Shown: positions 1 through 12,360, numbered from the stretch's first letter. The stretch: 64,000 nt of DNA from Chiridota heheva (GCA_020152595.1 JAIGNY010000132.1:1892501-1956500); one strand, 5' to 3'. The notes: generated by a model not told the origin, from the letters alone. Made by a program: numbers and translations.

Positions 1-300
1 AGCCCCGCCTACTAAGCATATTAATGAAATTCAACGTTTTTACAACATGAACATGTACACACCAGCTAACATCATAATTACACAACATATGAAACAAAAC
101 AAACATACGGTTGTTGAAATATGAACATTTCAAGATATTTACATTAAGCCCCGTCTACTCATAAATATGCATGACATCACCATTAAAAACAATAAGGCAC
201 ATTTACGAGCCATGGACTATATGTGTACCACACACGACATGAATTCACTGTATCGTTCTTGAGATATCACGTTTACGAGCTGGCCGTCACATACACACAA
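1..300. repeat. Dispersed repeat family A, copy 1
   Basis: This segment matches 32236-32510 on the same strand: shared tracts include the AGCCCCGCCTACTA block, a stretch around ATGAACATGTA, and TTCTTGAGATATC just before a CA/CATA microsatellite. The AGCCCCGCCTACTA block occurs twice in this copy (near 1 and near 146), so part of the unit is duplicated. No coding potential is seen. The consistent microsatellite at the 3' end of both copies suggests a non-autonomous mobile element, but its class cannot be assigned from sequence alone. Confidence 0.6.
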
Positions 301-380
301 ACACACATATACACACAAACACACATATACCGACATACACACAGCATACACACAGCATACGTACATACACACAGCATATC
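289..380. repeat. CA/CATA-rich simple repeat
   Basis: Imperfect runs of ACACA, CATA and ACACAGCATAC follow directly on repeat family A. Open frames over this tract (223-501 plus, 287-496 minus) are low-complexity artefacts. Confidence 0.85.
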
Positions 381-404
381 AACTGTGGACATTCGTGTGA
401 TAAG

Positions 405-760
405 ACACCTTCCAATCGGGGACGACCTACCAATTGGGGACGTCCCCGATTGGGTTTCATGCAGATTTGGATTCTCCAGGGTGAAAGAGTATGCAACCTA
501 AAATATTATGCATTTTTATTGCTGTCCCCATTTAGTGGGTTCTGCGCAGGCTGTGTGCCAAAATATGTGTCTTTAGGTCTATACTCAGAAAAAAAAAGAT
601 ATAGCATCGATGTCCTCGATTATGTGATTCAGACTGCATCACGTGACACTGTCCCCAGTTGGGCAAATGAAATCTAACACATCATTTGTCCCCGATTGTG
701 CAATTCAGATTGTATAACCTGACTGGTTGAAATCAAAGCTCAGAAATATCATTGAACCCG
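405..760. repeat. Cluster of TCCCCGATTGG-type motifs
   Basis: The short motif GTCCCCGATTGGG and its reverse complement recur several times, with diverged versions such as GTCCCCAGTTGGGC. Around 421-446 two copies meet head to head, giving a near-perfect palindrome centred on GGGGACGTCCCC. The same motif family fills 7920-8600, again next to a CATA microsatellite. This looks like decayed tandem repeat or subterminal transposon repeat; no gene is seen. Confidence 0.5.
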
Positions 761-2770
761 CCCTGATTGTGTTATTTCGTCGCACAAAAGAGTCTTTATA
801 TCATGTAAATGAGACAAAAGTCTTTTTTGAAAAAGTTAACCTATAACTTAGTTATGATTAACTTGCTATGAAAGAAACATTTCCTACATCTAAACTTACA
901 TTTATAATGTTTCAACTGCTCATAAACATAAACATGGGTTATTTGGTTACAAGGGGGAAAAATCATATCCCAGCCGTCATAATTGTTAGACCTTAGTTAG
1001 ATACAGATAGTAATGGAAAACGTGCCATGCTTTTTGCTTGTTATTGCCTGAAGACTTATTTTCTACATTTCTTTACATACATTAGGCCTGTTTTATTTGT
1101 TTGTTTTTACAGTGCACCTCCAGTAAAAACAAAACCATATATGATAAATATACGATCAGTGAATGATAACAACAACATCCATCACAAGTAAACTTAATAG
1201 TATAGGGACTCTCAGACCAATTCAGTCAAAGGAGTATAGGCCATACTCACCCACAAGTAGGCCAAAAATTACTGGGATTTTAAAATGGATCGAAATTGAT
1301 TTTACAAATGTAAGCCCACAATTATCCAACCTTACCAAAGCATGTATCACTAACAATACAGCATTAAATAAGCAAAAAGTAATGACATGAAGAATATAAT
1401 AAGCAAACAATTTGACGGTTATAAAAACATTTTACGTTTTGTGGAGGTTTTAAAAACGTGTCTGTATACCTTCACAAAACGAACTTAAAACTGTTGGTTA
1501 TCATTCAAATAACAAACGTCCAAAATCTGTTTTCAGAACTTTTTTTTTTTTTAAGGTGAAGACATAAAAGACCAATTTAGAACCTAGCCAAAACGTTTTT
1601 TGGTTGTTTTGTGCTTTCTGGGTAAGCCTAACAACGACTGTAGCCCACATGCTGTGATCCCAGGCTGAGATCAAGCAAACTTATTTCTTTTTTTAGTTGG
1701 TTTTGCTGAACACTTCCAGTTATTTTCTGCTGTTTATGTCCGCCTGCACCACATGTTACACTAAACCCGTAGAAATTATTCCTAAATTGGGTAAAATTGG
1801 TCTGTATATTGTCGATTTTTTGGATATCATCCGGGCAAAGTGAACACATTGCAAACAATACCGGTTGGGGCGTAAATTATGAGCTGCCACCTCGTCCCCA
1901 ATCAGTCCGTAAGCACATCAGTCACTGACAATCACTCATTTTCATTGTTCGGTCTGTAAATATTTCTCAACAGCCGAGAAAACCTTATTGCGAAAGCCTG
2001 TATTAAAATGTGCAATTTAGCTATGTTTCTACCTTTAATGTCGTGACTATAACAAACAAAAACAAAACAAAATTCCTTCATATCATAAATGGAACTTTTA
2101 AGTAGTCTGCAATACCTTGTTTGTAGATTATTTCCCAACCTGTAGTAATGTCTCCATGTGTCCTCTCTATCTGTAAGTTGTGGTCCTTGTTTGCATAATG
2201 AGAAATCAGATCACGAGTTTGGGGATGCCGCCAAAGACATTCACGCTTGAAGTTGTAAAATTGGTTTGTGAGTACCATTCGACAAGTTTTTACATAGGCT
2301 ACAAGATGAATCACTTGAAGTCGAAGGGCATTTTGAGGCAGCTTAGAGCAAGTCTGAGTATTTGAACGACAAGAAGTGAGTAATCTTGCATTTTTATATT
2401 AGTTTCAAGCAAACTTGTCATCAAATGGGGACGTGCCCTATCAGATAGGCTTAACGTTAGGCCTAAGTCACTCTCACACATGTATCCTATTCAGGCTTAA
2501 GCCAAGCATGGACCTTCCTTATAATGTCAACCCGATTAGGCTATTCAAGTTTACCTATCTTATCTCTTTAACATAATGTCTCACGTTAATGTTGCATTTG
2601 ATGCTGTTTTGCGGCACTTCATGTAGCTTCAAAGTTCAAGTTCGGCTGACCTGTGATTACACATCACCTATTTTTCTTTGGGATTATCAAACTAATTAAA
2701 ATTTCAAATTACTTGAAGAGGAAACATAGACTGGAATATCAAAAACATAATATATGTATATTCATTTCAG
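761..2770. other. Gene-free AT-rich stretch
   Basis: Both strands were read. Only short open frames with no recognisable motif are present. Nothing supports a gene, RNA gene or clear transposon here. Confidence 0.5.
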
Positions 2771-2931
2771 AGGTTCAGGGAGATGTTGATGCATTTAGTG
2801 ATGATGAAGAAGTCTACCAAAATGTGCATGATGACACTCAAGATCAGGACAGATGGCCAACCACCAGTGCTGCATTTCCAGAGCAATTTCGTTCTCAAGA
2901 TTACTCAGAGCAGAAAAAAAGAGAGTTAAAA
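2771..2931 (+). CDS. Possible internal exon, unknown protein
   Basis: A pyrimidine-containing tract ending in TTCATTTCAG precedes an open segment that ends at AAAA followed by GTGAGG. This gives a 161 bp candidate exon, entered after one base of a codon and left on a codon boundary. The peptide is hydrophilic and acidic (DVDAFSDDEEVYQNVHDD and then a Ser/Gln/Lys-rich part), which looks more like real protein than random AT-rich translation. No family is recognised. The open frame continues upstream only into AT-rich sequence. It could equally be a chance open segment. Confidence 0.28.
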
Positions 2932-3407
2932 GTGAGGATGACACTCTTATTTTTTTGTTATTACCAACATTTGTAGTGCGCTCACTACAGGAAGTAACAA
3001 GCAGGGCTTTACAAAAAAGTACATCTGAAAATACCTGATCACCTAGTGTTTTCTATTTGTTTTTGGTATGTCTAAATGTTGTGTCTTAAGGGGTACCTGT
3101 TATTCCTTATTTAAAGTTAGCACTTTCTAGGGCTGCTAACCCCCTTGCACACCACTGCGGTGAGGGAATAAATCAATGGGTAATTGCTACTTTCCAGCAG
3201 TAAAGAGTTGTCAGATGGTGCACTCCTTTACTGTGTTGTCATATTGGACATGTGACAACAAATACCTCTAATGTCAATCGATTTATCACAGCCAACCCTA
3301 TACTTATGACGTTTTTGACTATTTTACAATGGGTATAGAATAACTTTGAATTTATGCTAGAAATTACTATTACCACCAATTAGCAACTTAAACGTGCCCC
3401 TTTCGGC
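2932..3407. other. No feature recognised
   Basis: Unremarkable AT-rich sequence; no coding or repeat signal could be supported. Confidence 0.4.
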
Positions 3408-4345
3408 TTCTGCTACTCATGAATCAACATTACAGAACTCGCCCCTTGAACAGAAGTCCATCCTAATTTTCTGTGCCTGTGGCATTTCAGTAACCGCATG
3501 TGGCGGTTTGCAATTTCCAGTTTATTTCCAAATTTTTCCACTTCGCGTTTTAACAAAATTTGCACTCTAAACAGCTTAAAGGTGTGAAATATGTGAATTT
3601 TGTTTTATTTGGACAAATTGTTAGAAGATTCAACCTTTGAACATCGAAATTGACGCTATGTTTCGTATTTCCACGTAAATTATTTTAGAGTTAAGAAATA
3701 TCAAAAGCAGCATATCAACAATAAAACTTCCTCCCCGCATAAGGGCAAAACGAGGAGAGTTTTTATTTGAATAACATCAATATGTGCTAAGTGGAGTTTT
3801 AGGCATAAAGAAACTTGTAAAGTGTATTTCTTGTATATTTATAAGTAACCAATGTATAATTTCATTGAGTCATATTCCAAGAAGCATGTGTTTGCTTTAC
3901 GTAAGTATGCTCGATGGTGCATAACTCCTGAACTCTAGATACAAAGAGTCCTTACGCGTATGTTGCACTAATGAATGGTAATAACGTTAACCGCAATAAT
4001 GTTTATTGAAAAGGTGTCAAGGGGAGCAGGTTACGGTAATGGGTCGGCAAGATTTTAAAAGTCACTCAGAATTACGCTGCTGACAATGGTGCTTATTTTT
4101 ACAATTTCTGCACCAAATGAAATAATTAAACCAGTTTTCAGGGTATAATTGATCCAAGTAAGAACTCCTTGATGTTTGTATATTAAGTTTTTATAAGATT
4201 ACAGCATTTTTTGTTGAGTTGTCTCAACTACCTGTGTGGCCAAATAATTGCGTAATACCTTTTCAACTCGTTGAGAGACTGTCCTTCGAACGGTATGAAA
4301 ATGACACTGGCAGTTTCATCCCGTCCACGTTTCAAGGGGCGCTTT
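3408..4345 (+). mobile_element. Dispersed repeat family B, copy 1
   Basis: This 0.94 kb stretch is found again in opposite orientation at about 33540-35190. Shared landmarks include AACCGCATGTGGCGGTTTGC (3492 here, reverse complement near 35105) and TTGTTGAGTTGTCTCAACTA near 4211. The second copy is longer because it carries a separate 681 bp insertion. The 81-residue open frame at 4219-4464 lies mostly in this repeat and shows no known domain. No target duplication was identified, so the class is unknown. Confidence 0.7.
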
Positions 4346-6771
4346 CTTCAAATGATGCTTCTAAGATCAACATTACTATGCTAATTATTCGGCTTATACC
4401 ATTCATCCACCAATCTAGAAGAACAATTGTGTCATTGACTCACATAACATTTGAGTTCCTATGAAGGTAAGCCCTGAATTTGCTTTTGTCTTTTTGACAA
4501 TTCTACCTCCCCAGGTCCACTTTGGATGAAAACCCATAGAAGTAGTTCATTGCTCCTTTCAGAAGTCTTATTATTAGTACAAAGAGCATCAAAACAAATT
4601 GCTGTGATAGTTTTGCCTAGTAGTATACACATATGAATCAGCCAATTTGTATTAATCTGCTATGCAGTATTGTATCCTTTTTTTAGATCTAGATCTATGA
4701 ATCCAGAAATACTATCTCCACAAATAGCATTGACTCATAGTCAGGCAAAATTTTGGTATGCAAGTTGGTTGGACCATGTTCCCTGAATTTGAAGAACGTG
4801 TGTGCGTTTAAGGATAAAATTGTGAGTGGTATGTCTATCATTTTCTTTATTATCCCATTGTAGAAAGAACGTATAAAAGGAAGACATGGCGGGATGAAGA
4901 GTCTGATGTAATAAAGAGAGCGTTCTAACGACACATCGCACTAAACAGGTTGCCTGGAAAAGCAGTTTTATGGAGGTCCTGAAGACTAACAAATGTTTAA
5001 AGGGTAGGAAGTGGACTAATGTGAAAGATTATATCAGAAATCATTTTGTAAAGAAGGCCAGGGGCAAAGATCTGTAGAAAAAGATTCCATGTTGACTTTT
5101 CATTAAGGGTACTGTATGTGGACAGGTATTGATTTTCCCTTTGATGAAAGAGAGTTAAGTTTTGAGCCGAACAGTCAATAAATGGTCAGAATAGCACTAA
5201 AGGTTTTTGCATTAATGCAAATCAAGCATTTGTATAAGTGGTGATATATGAAAAGGATAAGCTAAAATTCTTTCATGTAATTTAAAAAAAATTTATTTCC
5301 CAAATTTCAAATAGCAAAGGTTTTAAATTGAGTTATATACTGTTAAATCTGGGTCAAAGTTAGAATAACATTCAATTTCCTGTTCACTGTAAGCAACTTC
5401 TTTCATTAAAATACTTTGAAAAGACAGATTAAGTATGTTTTAAACCATACAAGCTCATTGTGTTGCCAGCTGTTCATAAACTATACCTTTAAATTGATAT
5501 TCTTGTGAGTTTGAGTTTTTAACTTTTTAAGATTTAAGCAAAATAATTAGTACAAAATCATTAGTGCTATTTTCAAAGTTGCAAAAGTGAAGACCACAAG
5601 AAGAATATATAACCATTCTTTAAAAGCTAAATGATTGATTTAGCAATTTAGGAATCTTTAACTTGGTAACAGCTGAAATATTCATGGTAGTGATGTTTGT
5701 TTCTCAAAAAAATGATGTAGCTGTATTGAAAAGAAAGTACAATATATTTAATAGAAACATTCCTATAAATGCGCTTTGTAGGAATTTTAATATTTAATGT
5801 TTTATGTTTAAACCAATGAAGGTTTGTTTTTATAATTGCGTCACAAATTAGATAAATAAGACTTACAATAACGATACTGTTTAACTGTTTAAAGGAACAA
5901 AGCAGCTCCAGGCAAGCTCTGAACATTATTTTTTTTGACATTAGCTAGGCAGAAAAATTTCAGTTTGACTTAAATGTGAGCAGGATGATAAAGAAGCAGA
6001 GTCAAAAGAAATATTTGTTTTCAAATTCAAAAAAGCAAAAATTCGTATGAATCAATCACAGTGCATTATTGTTCAACAATTGTCATATTTACTTGGGAAA
6101 AAATTATAAAAGACTAGTAGATAAGCAGCAATTGATCTAGATGAGATTTTGTGCTCAAGGCTAGTAACACTGATTTGTCACAAATTTTAGTTTTTAATCT
6201 TGCATAATGTTCATGTCAATTCTAAAGTTGCTTGGTTTTTATTGTTTCTCATAAGTGTATGTTCAGTGGTTAAAGACTTACGGACTGATAGAGATGTATG
6301 CACCTGATAGTAACTTTAAATTCTGATTAGCAAAAGTCTTTAAAATAGCAAGTTATCGGTATCTAAAGTTTGAATTAATCTCAATGTATGAAAAAGTTTT
6401 GATTTGTGAGAGAGAGGACAGCTCAAAATTATTTATATAATACATTGAATTTTTGGCTAAAATGTCAGTTCACTGAAAATCATCGGATGTTTACTTCTGC
6501 TAAGTTATAATTGGCATTGTGATGGAGGTTAAAAACCTTTTTGTCATATTTATTTGCTGCCATTAGAATAAGGTTGGTAAAGAATTGAAAAAAAAATAGT
6601 TAACATAAGGAAGTACGTAGGTTTTCTTGTTGTGATGACACAAAATTTGCATAGTTTATTATAACAAGATTTTAACCGGTTTTGATGAAATTATTTTGCT
6701 ATTTTAATGGTATATTACATGGTTTCCTCCAAATAAAACTACTTTTTGCTACCTATCCACATGTTGTGTAG
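4346..6771. other. Long AT-rich gene-free stretch
   Basis: Sequence of low complexity balance, rich in A and T on both strands. Open frames at 4695-4992 and 5648-5941 are short, with skewed composition, and have no recognisable motifs. No splice-bounded exon or repeat family could be supported. Confidence 0.45.
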
Positions 6772-6977
6772 GAGACATGCTTGTATGCAAAGGTATTTGG
6801 AGCTTCAAGTCAACTGTAAATGAGAACATCACTGCTGGGGAGATAAATTGCGATGAACAGGCGCCTGTTCAAGAGAGCTATGTGGTCTCATCCACTAATT
6901 TTAAGGAAGTTAGTTATAAGTATCAGCATAATGAGCATTCATGGCCCGATAGTGGATTTAATTTCACTAATAAGTGA
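6772..6977 (+). CDS. Possible 3' terminal exon, unknown protein
   Basis: A TTGTGTAG acceptor-like site precedes an open segment that ends at a stop near 6977. AATAAA signals follow at 7055-7060 and 7139-7144, a plausible 3' untranslated region. The 66-residue frame from the ATG at 6777 is hydrophilic and has no recognised domain. Its entry phase does not match the exit phase of the candidate exon at 2771-2931, so a further exon would be needed to join them. Weak evidence; a chance ORF is possible. Confidence 0.2.
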
Positions 6978-7919
6978 AGAATAGTTTAGAATATCATGGC
7001 ATTGGAACGTCGTCATTTCGGAATGAATGAAATCTAACCAGGGCAGCACTAAAGAATAAAGCTTACTTAATTGTTTTTTCAGGATTTATCTTATATTGTT
7101 TTCAAACGTGAATTACTTTTGCTACTTTTTGACGTTACAAATAAACATTGTGTTACCTGAATACTTATGTTTTCTGTTTTTTTGCTTTATTTTTGTATTG
7201 TTTTAATTACTTATTTCTCATTTATGTATATTGTTTTTGAATCATTTTTTGTTTTGTTTTTTCTTGAGAGGGGTGGGAGATGGGAAAGAACGAATTGCAA
7301 CTATCTTGCAGTGCTGTTTCTATCTATTTTGCTTTATATCTTCATGTCTTCGCGCAGTTCCTTAAAAGGTTCTCCTTGTGACTAAAGAAGATGCTACGGT
7401 GAACCCAAATATTAATTATGATCTAAGACACCACATAGTATCTCCCAATCTAATGAAAATATCCTTTCACCCCTACCGATTTCCCCACCATAACCTGTTA
7501 TTGAGAAATTTTGCTATAAATTAAAGTCTACCTGTTTGATGCCACCAGTCTTGCAACCATTTTGTACTTTGATGGAGCATTGTTTGATCTGGTTGTTTAG
7601 TTATATTCTTTTTTAGAAATAATATATTGACCTACTTATAAACTTATGCAGCAGCTCAAAATTGCCCTACTTTTGATTACAAAAAGCGAAGTAAAAGTAA
7701 ATGCAAAATTTGTTGCCATTTTATTATGACCCGATTGATGTGTTTTGTGTGTTTGTATATACTGGTTAAAAACACTTGAGGCCTACGCAGTATTTCAGTT
7801 TATGCCATTTCCAAAAAAGTCAAAGACCTAAAAGTATAGTAAAAGTAAGAAGAAAAAAAATCGTAAGTTAGTTTCTGCAAATTGCTTTTGATATATGACA
7901 TTGATTCCTTTCTATGTGC
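6978..7919. other. No feature recognised
   Basis: AT-rich sequence apart from the two AATAAA hexamers near its start. The 72-residue frame at 7167-7385 is Phe/Leu-rich T-run translation and not convincing. Confidence 0.4.
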
Positions 7920-8600
7920 ATACTGTCTCTAATTGGAAAAGACGTATCCCCAGTTAGCATGAACGAAAATGTCTCTAATACAACCAGCTATTTTATGCTT
8001 TAAAATGTTATAATAGATCTTAAGAAGTATATGAAAATAAATTTTTATGTTAATGAAAATAAGTTTGTTGTAATTTGTTTCTCAGAATTTCTGACATTTG
8101 TTTCGGGGTCCCTGATTAGTATGTTATATGTGTGTGTAGTCTCTGATAAAAAAAAAACACTTGTTTGTCCCTCATTAGTATGTACTAGTGTATAATGTCC
8201 CCAATTAGAAGATACTTGCTTTATCCTCAGTATACACTATAAGCTATTTGTGATACAAACTATATTCTTTTCAGAACGTGCTGTTTTGTTGTAACACTTA
8301 ATACAGAAATATGTGAGATAAGTTTCTTTATTGTTTTTACCATAAATTGCTTAATAATCGTGATATGTATATATGGCCCCGATTGGTATCTTATATGTGG
8401 ATGTGCTCCCCAATTGGAAGACACTTGTGTGTCCCCAGTTGGTATGTACTATATTATAGGCCATAAAAAAGACAACGTCGAGTGTAAATAACAGTGGGTT
8501 GTGAAATTGTGATCTATGCACCAATTAACATCTAATCAGGCTTTAGCAAGTACGATGTCCCCTTTTGGGTGATTCAAAACTGCATGTCCCCGATTGGGCC
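7920..8600. repeat. Diverged tandem units with TCCCC(A/G)ATTGG motif
   Basis: Related units recur with TCCCC(A/G)ATT(G/A)G cores followed by GTATGTACTA or AAGACACTTG. The best copies are near 8207, 8375, 8410 and 8438, and the last lies beside the CATA microsatellite. The motif is the one seen at 405-760. Spacing is irregular, so this is an old, decayed tandem array. Confidence 0.5.
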
Positions 8601-8635
8601 TTCAAACATGTATGTGCGCGTGCGTGCGTGCCCGC

Positions 8636-8746
8636 GTACATACATACATACATACGTGCATACATACATACATACATACATACATACATACATACATACA
8701 TACATACACACATACATACACACATACATACTTACACACGCCATCA
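8636..8746. repeat. (CATA)n microsatellite
   Basis: Nearly uninterrupted CATA repeats followed by ACACGCCATCACGACCACATAGGTTC. A similar trailing block with a CATAGGTTC core follows the microsatellites at 32597 and 56350, so the microsatellite is part of a dispersed element. The many Tyr/Ile/His open frames here are artefacts. Confidence 0.85.
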
Positions 8747-8769
8747 CGACCACATAGGTTCCTGATATA

Positions 8770-10970
8770 TTTTCATTTCATTTCATTTATTTATTTTTTT
8801 AACAACATATTTACATATAATTACAGAAGAGTTTTATTTACAAATATATTATGAAATTTACAAAATATGTATATACAGAAGAATACATATGGCTGTGAAA
8901 GGAAGTGTTGTATAAAAACTCTGGTGAGCTTAACTGAGTACAACACTCCAAAATTACAAAACAAAAATGATAACAGATTTAGTAGTACCAACAGATACAA
9001 TCGAAGCCACGGGTTCCCATCCCACCCCACCCGACCTCAGGTAAAGTGAGGATGTAAGTATTTAACAGTAAAAAGAAATAAAACAAATCAATAGTTCATG
9101 ATGCATTTACGTTAAGGTTTTTTTCTAAAAAAGATCATGAGGGATATGCAGATGTGTACGTCAGTTGAGAGGGAATTCCAGGTATCAATTGCACGATTGC
9201 ACGAATTGTTGGTGCGACACGGAACACACGGATGTTGTTTGATTAAAGGGTTTTGTAGTTGTGCGTGTCTTTGCGACGACGACGAGTGAACACACAATTA
9301 CAATGACGGGGTCGTCACCTGCGTAATCGGTTATGATAGTAACAATGCTATCACGAAACGCTGAATACGACCCGGACGAGAACACAGCTACGACGTACGG
9401 ACAGACATAACATCGACAACCAAGTCAATGTCCACGGCCTTTGATAACCAATTGTGGTGCACTGGCGTGTCTACCCAACCCAGGCTTAAACCCAGGACCT
9501 CGGTCTTTGTTTGTCCTAAACATCTTTATAAAAGGTGGTGGAAGATTATTGTTAGTAGCCCGGTAAGCAATGGTGGCAAGATTGATGTTAATGAGATCTG
9601 GTAGTTTAAGGAGGTTAAGAGACTACAAATAAATTACTAGTACTGTCACGATAATAAGCATTAGTGATATGTCGGATGGCCCGTTATTGTAAGATAACTA
9701 ATTAATTTAAGAATGATTTAGCAGCACTCGACCGTGCCAAACAATGCAACAGTAAGATAAATGAGGTAAAATAAGTGTTTGATACAAGGACCTTAAATCG
9801 TTTGTGGAATGAAATATTCTAATTTTGACAGAAACCAACACCTCTCGAAATCTTATTGGAAATTGAATGAATATGATCGGAACAAGAAAGATTTGAATCA
9901 ATATAGAACCCTAAGAATTTTGTGATATCTACTTTACTAATTTTAATGCTATTTAAGTGGATAGTGACATCCTTATTTTTGCTAAGTGGTCCAAATACTA
10001 CATGATTAGTTTTACTAATGTTAAGAGAACAACTTGTTTGCAGAGAACATTCCTGAAATTTAGATAAATCAGAACAAACAGTATTTTTTAACTCATGTGT
10101 GTCACTACCTTGATACAAAAATTATCAGTGTCATCCGCAAATAAAATCAGTGATGACTCTGTAGACACATTGCTTATATCATTGGTATATATGATGAAAA
10201 AGAAGTGGACTTAACCTAATATCGAACCTTGTGGAACTCCACATTTAACATTATAAAGATCAGAGCTATACGAACTGATGCCTATTACAAAAATAACTAT
10301 GAAACCACACAAGACTTAGTGTATTACCTCTTATGCCATAGAATGATTACTCATTTAAAAGGATCTGATGATCAATAGTATCGTAGGCCTTTGAAAGATT
10401 CAAAAAGAAACTAACTGCTGAATCCTTCTTATCAAGAGCTTTGTATTATTTATTAGTGGCAGATATAAGTGCCAATTCTGTATAATGACCAGGCTAAATC
10501 CATATTGATCATCAAATATTTACATCGAGCTTATCAAGAAAACCTATTATACGATTAAACATCAATCTTTCTATTATTTTAGACAAAACAGATATAGGGC
10601 AACAATTTTCATAAACATCGGGTTCATCCTTCTTAAAAATGGGAATTACTTTAGCAATCTTAAGTTTGTTAGGAAATACTCCTGTGGTGAATGATAGATT
10701 AATAATGTGAGTTAAAGGTATTATAATAATATGAATGACTAATCTGATTATACCAGGCTTTAGGTTGTCAGAGCCAGCAGATTTATTGGGCTTAAGACAT
10801 GAGTTGGCTACCTTGAGTACTTCTTCCTCGACAACAGAATAAAGGAACATAGAACTTGTAATATACTTGGTTGGGTCTAAGTACTTGTTAAATGAGTTAT
10901 TACTGTCGATGTTGTTTGCTTGCTATAACGGAACCAAACATGAAATTAGCAAATTTGTCAGATCCACGAG
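8770..10970 (-). mobile_element. Degenerate non-LTR retrotransposon (LINE), RT region and C-terminus
   Basis: Minus-strand translation gives the order expected for a jockey/CR1-like LINE: a linker with PNKSAGSDNLKP near 10790, PIFKKDEPDVYENCCPISV near 10620 (RT motifs 1-2), GVPQGSILG at about 10214-10240, FADDT of the RT catalytic site near 10127-10141, then KISKVDITKFLGFYID and a C-terminal LWNSLS-like block (here TWNSLS) near 9160. Several frameshifts and stops break the frame, including a TAA right after GVPQGSILG. The endonuclease is missing, so the copy is truncated at its 5' end. Repeats of TTTCA near 8774 fit a LINE 3' tail. A SINE sits inside it. It lies downstream of transporter exon 4, probably in an intron. 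Confidence 0.85.
9274..9502 (-). mobile_element. tRNA-derived SINE family 1, inserted in the LINE
   Basis: This 229 bp copy is flanked by GTCTTTG on both sides (9267-9273 and 9503-9509), a target duplication. It shares its body with copies at 30618-30896, 38431-38608 and 51329-51527. Its upstream end keeps only part of the tRNA-like head (GGGTTTAAGCCTGGG on the minus strand). Removing it rejoins the LINE C-terminal frame, so it inserted after the LINE. Confidence 0.85.
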
Positions 10971-11188
10971 AAAACCCAAACGTTACAATAAAATAGATAT
11001 AGGTCATAGTGCACTTGGCACTTGGAAGCATCATTTGATGTAGATTCCACCAAAATGTAAATGGACATGCCCAGAAAAGCAGTAAACGGAATCAATATTC
11101 CGCTTTTTTCTGATGTCCTTTAAGTTTAGATAAAAAAAAAAAAAAACGATTAACATATAGCAGAAGGGTTGAGAAAAGATGTACTTAC
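10971..11188. other. Intronic sequence below transporter exon 4
   Basis: No exon for the next conserved SLC22 block (P-E-S-P-R-W) was found here; the sequence is AT-rich with one A run near 11135. Confidence 0.5.
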
Positions 11189-11385
11189 AACCAAAATAGT
11201 ACGAAGATTATTGGAGGAATCGATATGATTATCATCATTGTTCTCCAATCCTTGAAAAAGTAACAGATGGGGGCCAGCAAAGTCACGCCGATGCCCCATG
11301 ATATGTTGTTCATGGCCCCAGCCAGCGTTCGATGTTTCGGGGCATACATCTCCAACACTAGAATGTATTGCACAATATTAATACC
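11189..11385 (-). CDS. SLC22-family transporter, exon 4 (TM4-TM6 region)
   Basis: On the minus strand a CTTGCAG acceptor opens this 197 bp exon and a GTAAGTAC donor closes it. It enters at codon phase 0 and leaves two bases of a codon. The peptide has the SLC22 order: VLEMYAPKHRTLAG (the conserved E and R after TM4), then GIGVTLLAPICYFF (TM5), then DWRTMMIIISIPP (the W-R pair and S-x-P before TM6). The next family block, P-E-S-P-R-W-L, should begin the following exon and was not seen in the window. Open frame on either side of the splice sites is intron read-through. Confidence 0.92.
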
Positions 11386-11814
11386 CTGCAAGGTGAATAC
11401 AAAATAAAAGATGAATAGAAAAACATCGCAATTTACTTTTACATTCTTATGAAAAGAAGTCAACTTGACTTAATTGCACAAATGTTGGACTGATAAACCA
11501 CAGGGATGTAAATTAATGGAAATTGGATTTACTTGACTTAAACAAGGAACAGGCCGGGAGATCGCTTACTTTTAAGGATAAGTAATATCCCTTACTTCTG
11601 GGGACAGACAATTCATGTCGATGACGTAACCTCATTCCGTGATATACTACTGAACAATTACCCAAACGAATTTCTCTAAATGTAAACGATGAACCCATAA
11701 TAGAGTCACGAGTTTCTTACTCCTTTGTGGCCTATTTACTTGAATATTCATAATTTGTTTGTTCCCGAGGCCTAGGCGCTTTGGAATTTTAATCCCTATA
11801 CTAAAGACGTACAA

Positions 11815-12360
11815 TAATAATGATGCATCGTGGGTAGCCCTGTTTAATGGCGGCTTCCATAGTATGTTTGGTGCTTAGACTACTTCTTACGGAGGAATTC
11901 TTTGGTCCTTTGGTCCTGAAGTGATAAAGTACAAATTTAATTTTTTTAAACTCATTCCGTTTTCGCCAGTGTGACCTCGCAGTGTACATTGTGATAATAT
12001 AAAGGCAGATCCAACACAATTGTTTATGTATTTCTTTGAAAATGAATTATTAGAAGAATATTTTGCTTAATTATGGAGACTGGAATATCATGCACTTTGC
12101 AAGTTCGTGCTTTGAAACTTTGCCCATGTAGGCCACCTTACACTCTACGTAAAAGAAAAATAATAATTTTTGTTTTGGTTTATAGAAAAACATTTTATGT
12201 TATATGTAAGACAAATTGATTTGGATCTGTCTTTATGACATCACACATGTTACATTGTACACTGTGAAGTCATCAGGTTACACTGGTTAAATCTTTGAAA
12301 TGTAATAACTGAATAACGGAAAAAAGATATGAAAATGAAAATTCACGGTAATATTTCTTT
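11815..12360. mobile_element. Dispersed repeat, MITE family C copy 1
   Basis: The block around 11820-11880 (GCATCGTGGG, then AATGGCGGCTTCCATAGT) matches 37880-37935. The following part (GGCAGATCCAA near 12004, GACATCACACATG near 12237, GATATGAAAATG near 12327) matches 37201-37690 and 42118-42660. Order and orientation agree between copies, which supports one composite or long element. It lies in the intron between exons 3 and 4. Confidence 0.6.

Noticed and set aside
4219..4464. 81-residue plus-strand frame
   Set aside because: Falls in dispersed repeat family B, and the second copy does not keep an obvious matching gene structure.
8543..8854. Tyr/Ile/His-rich frames
   Set aside because: Translation of the CATA microsatellite.
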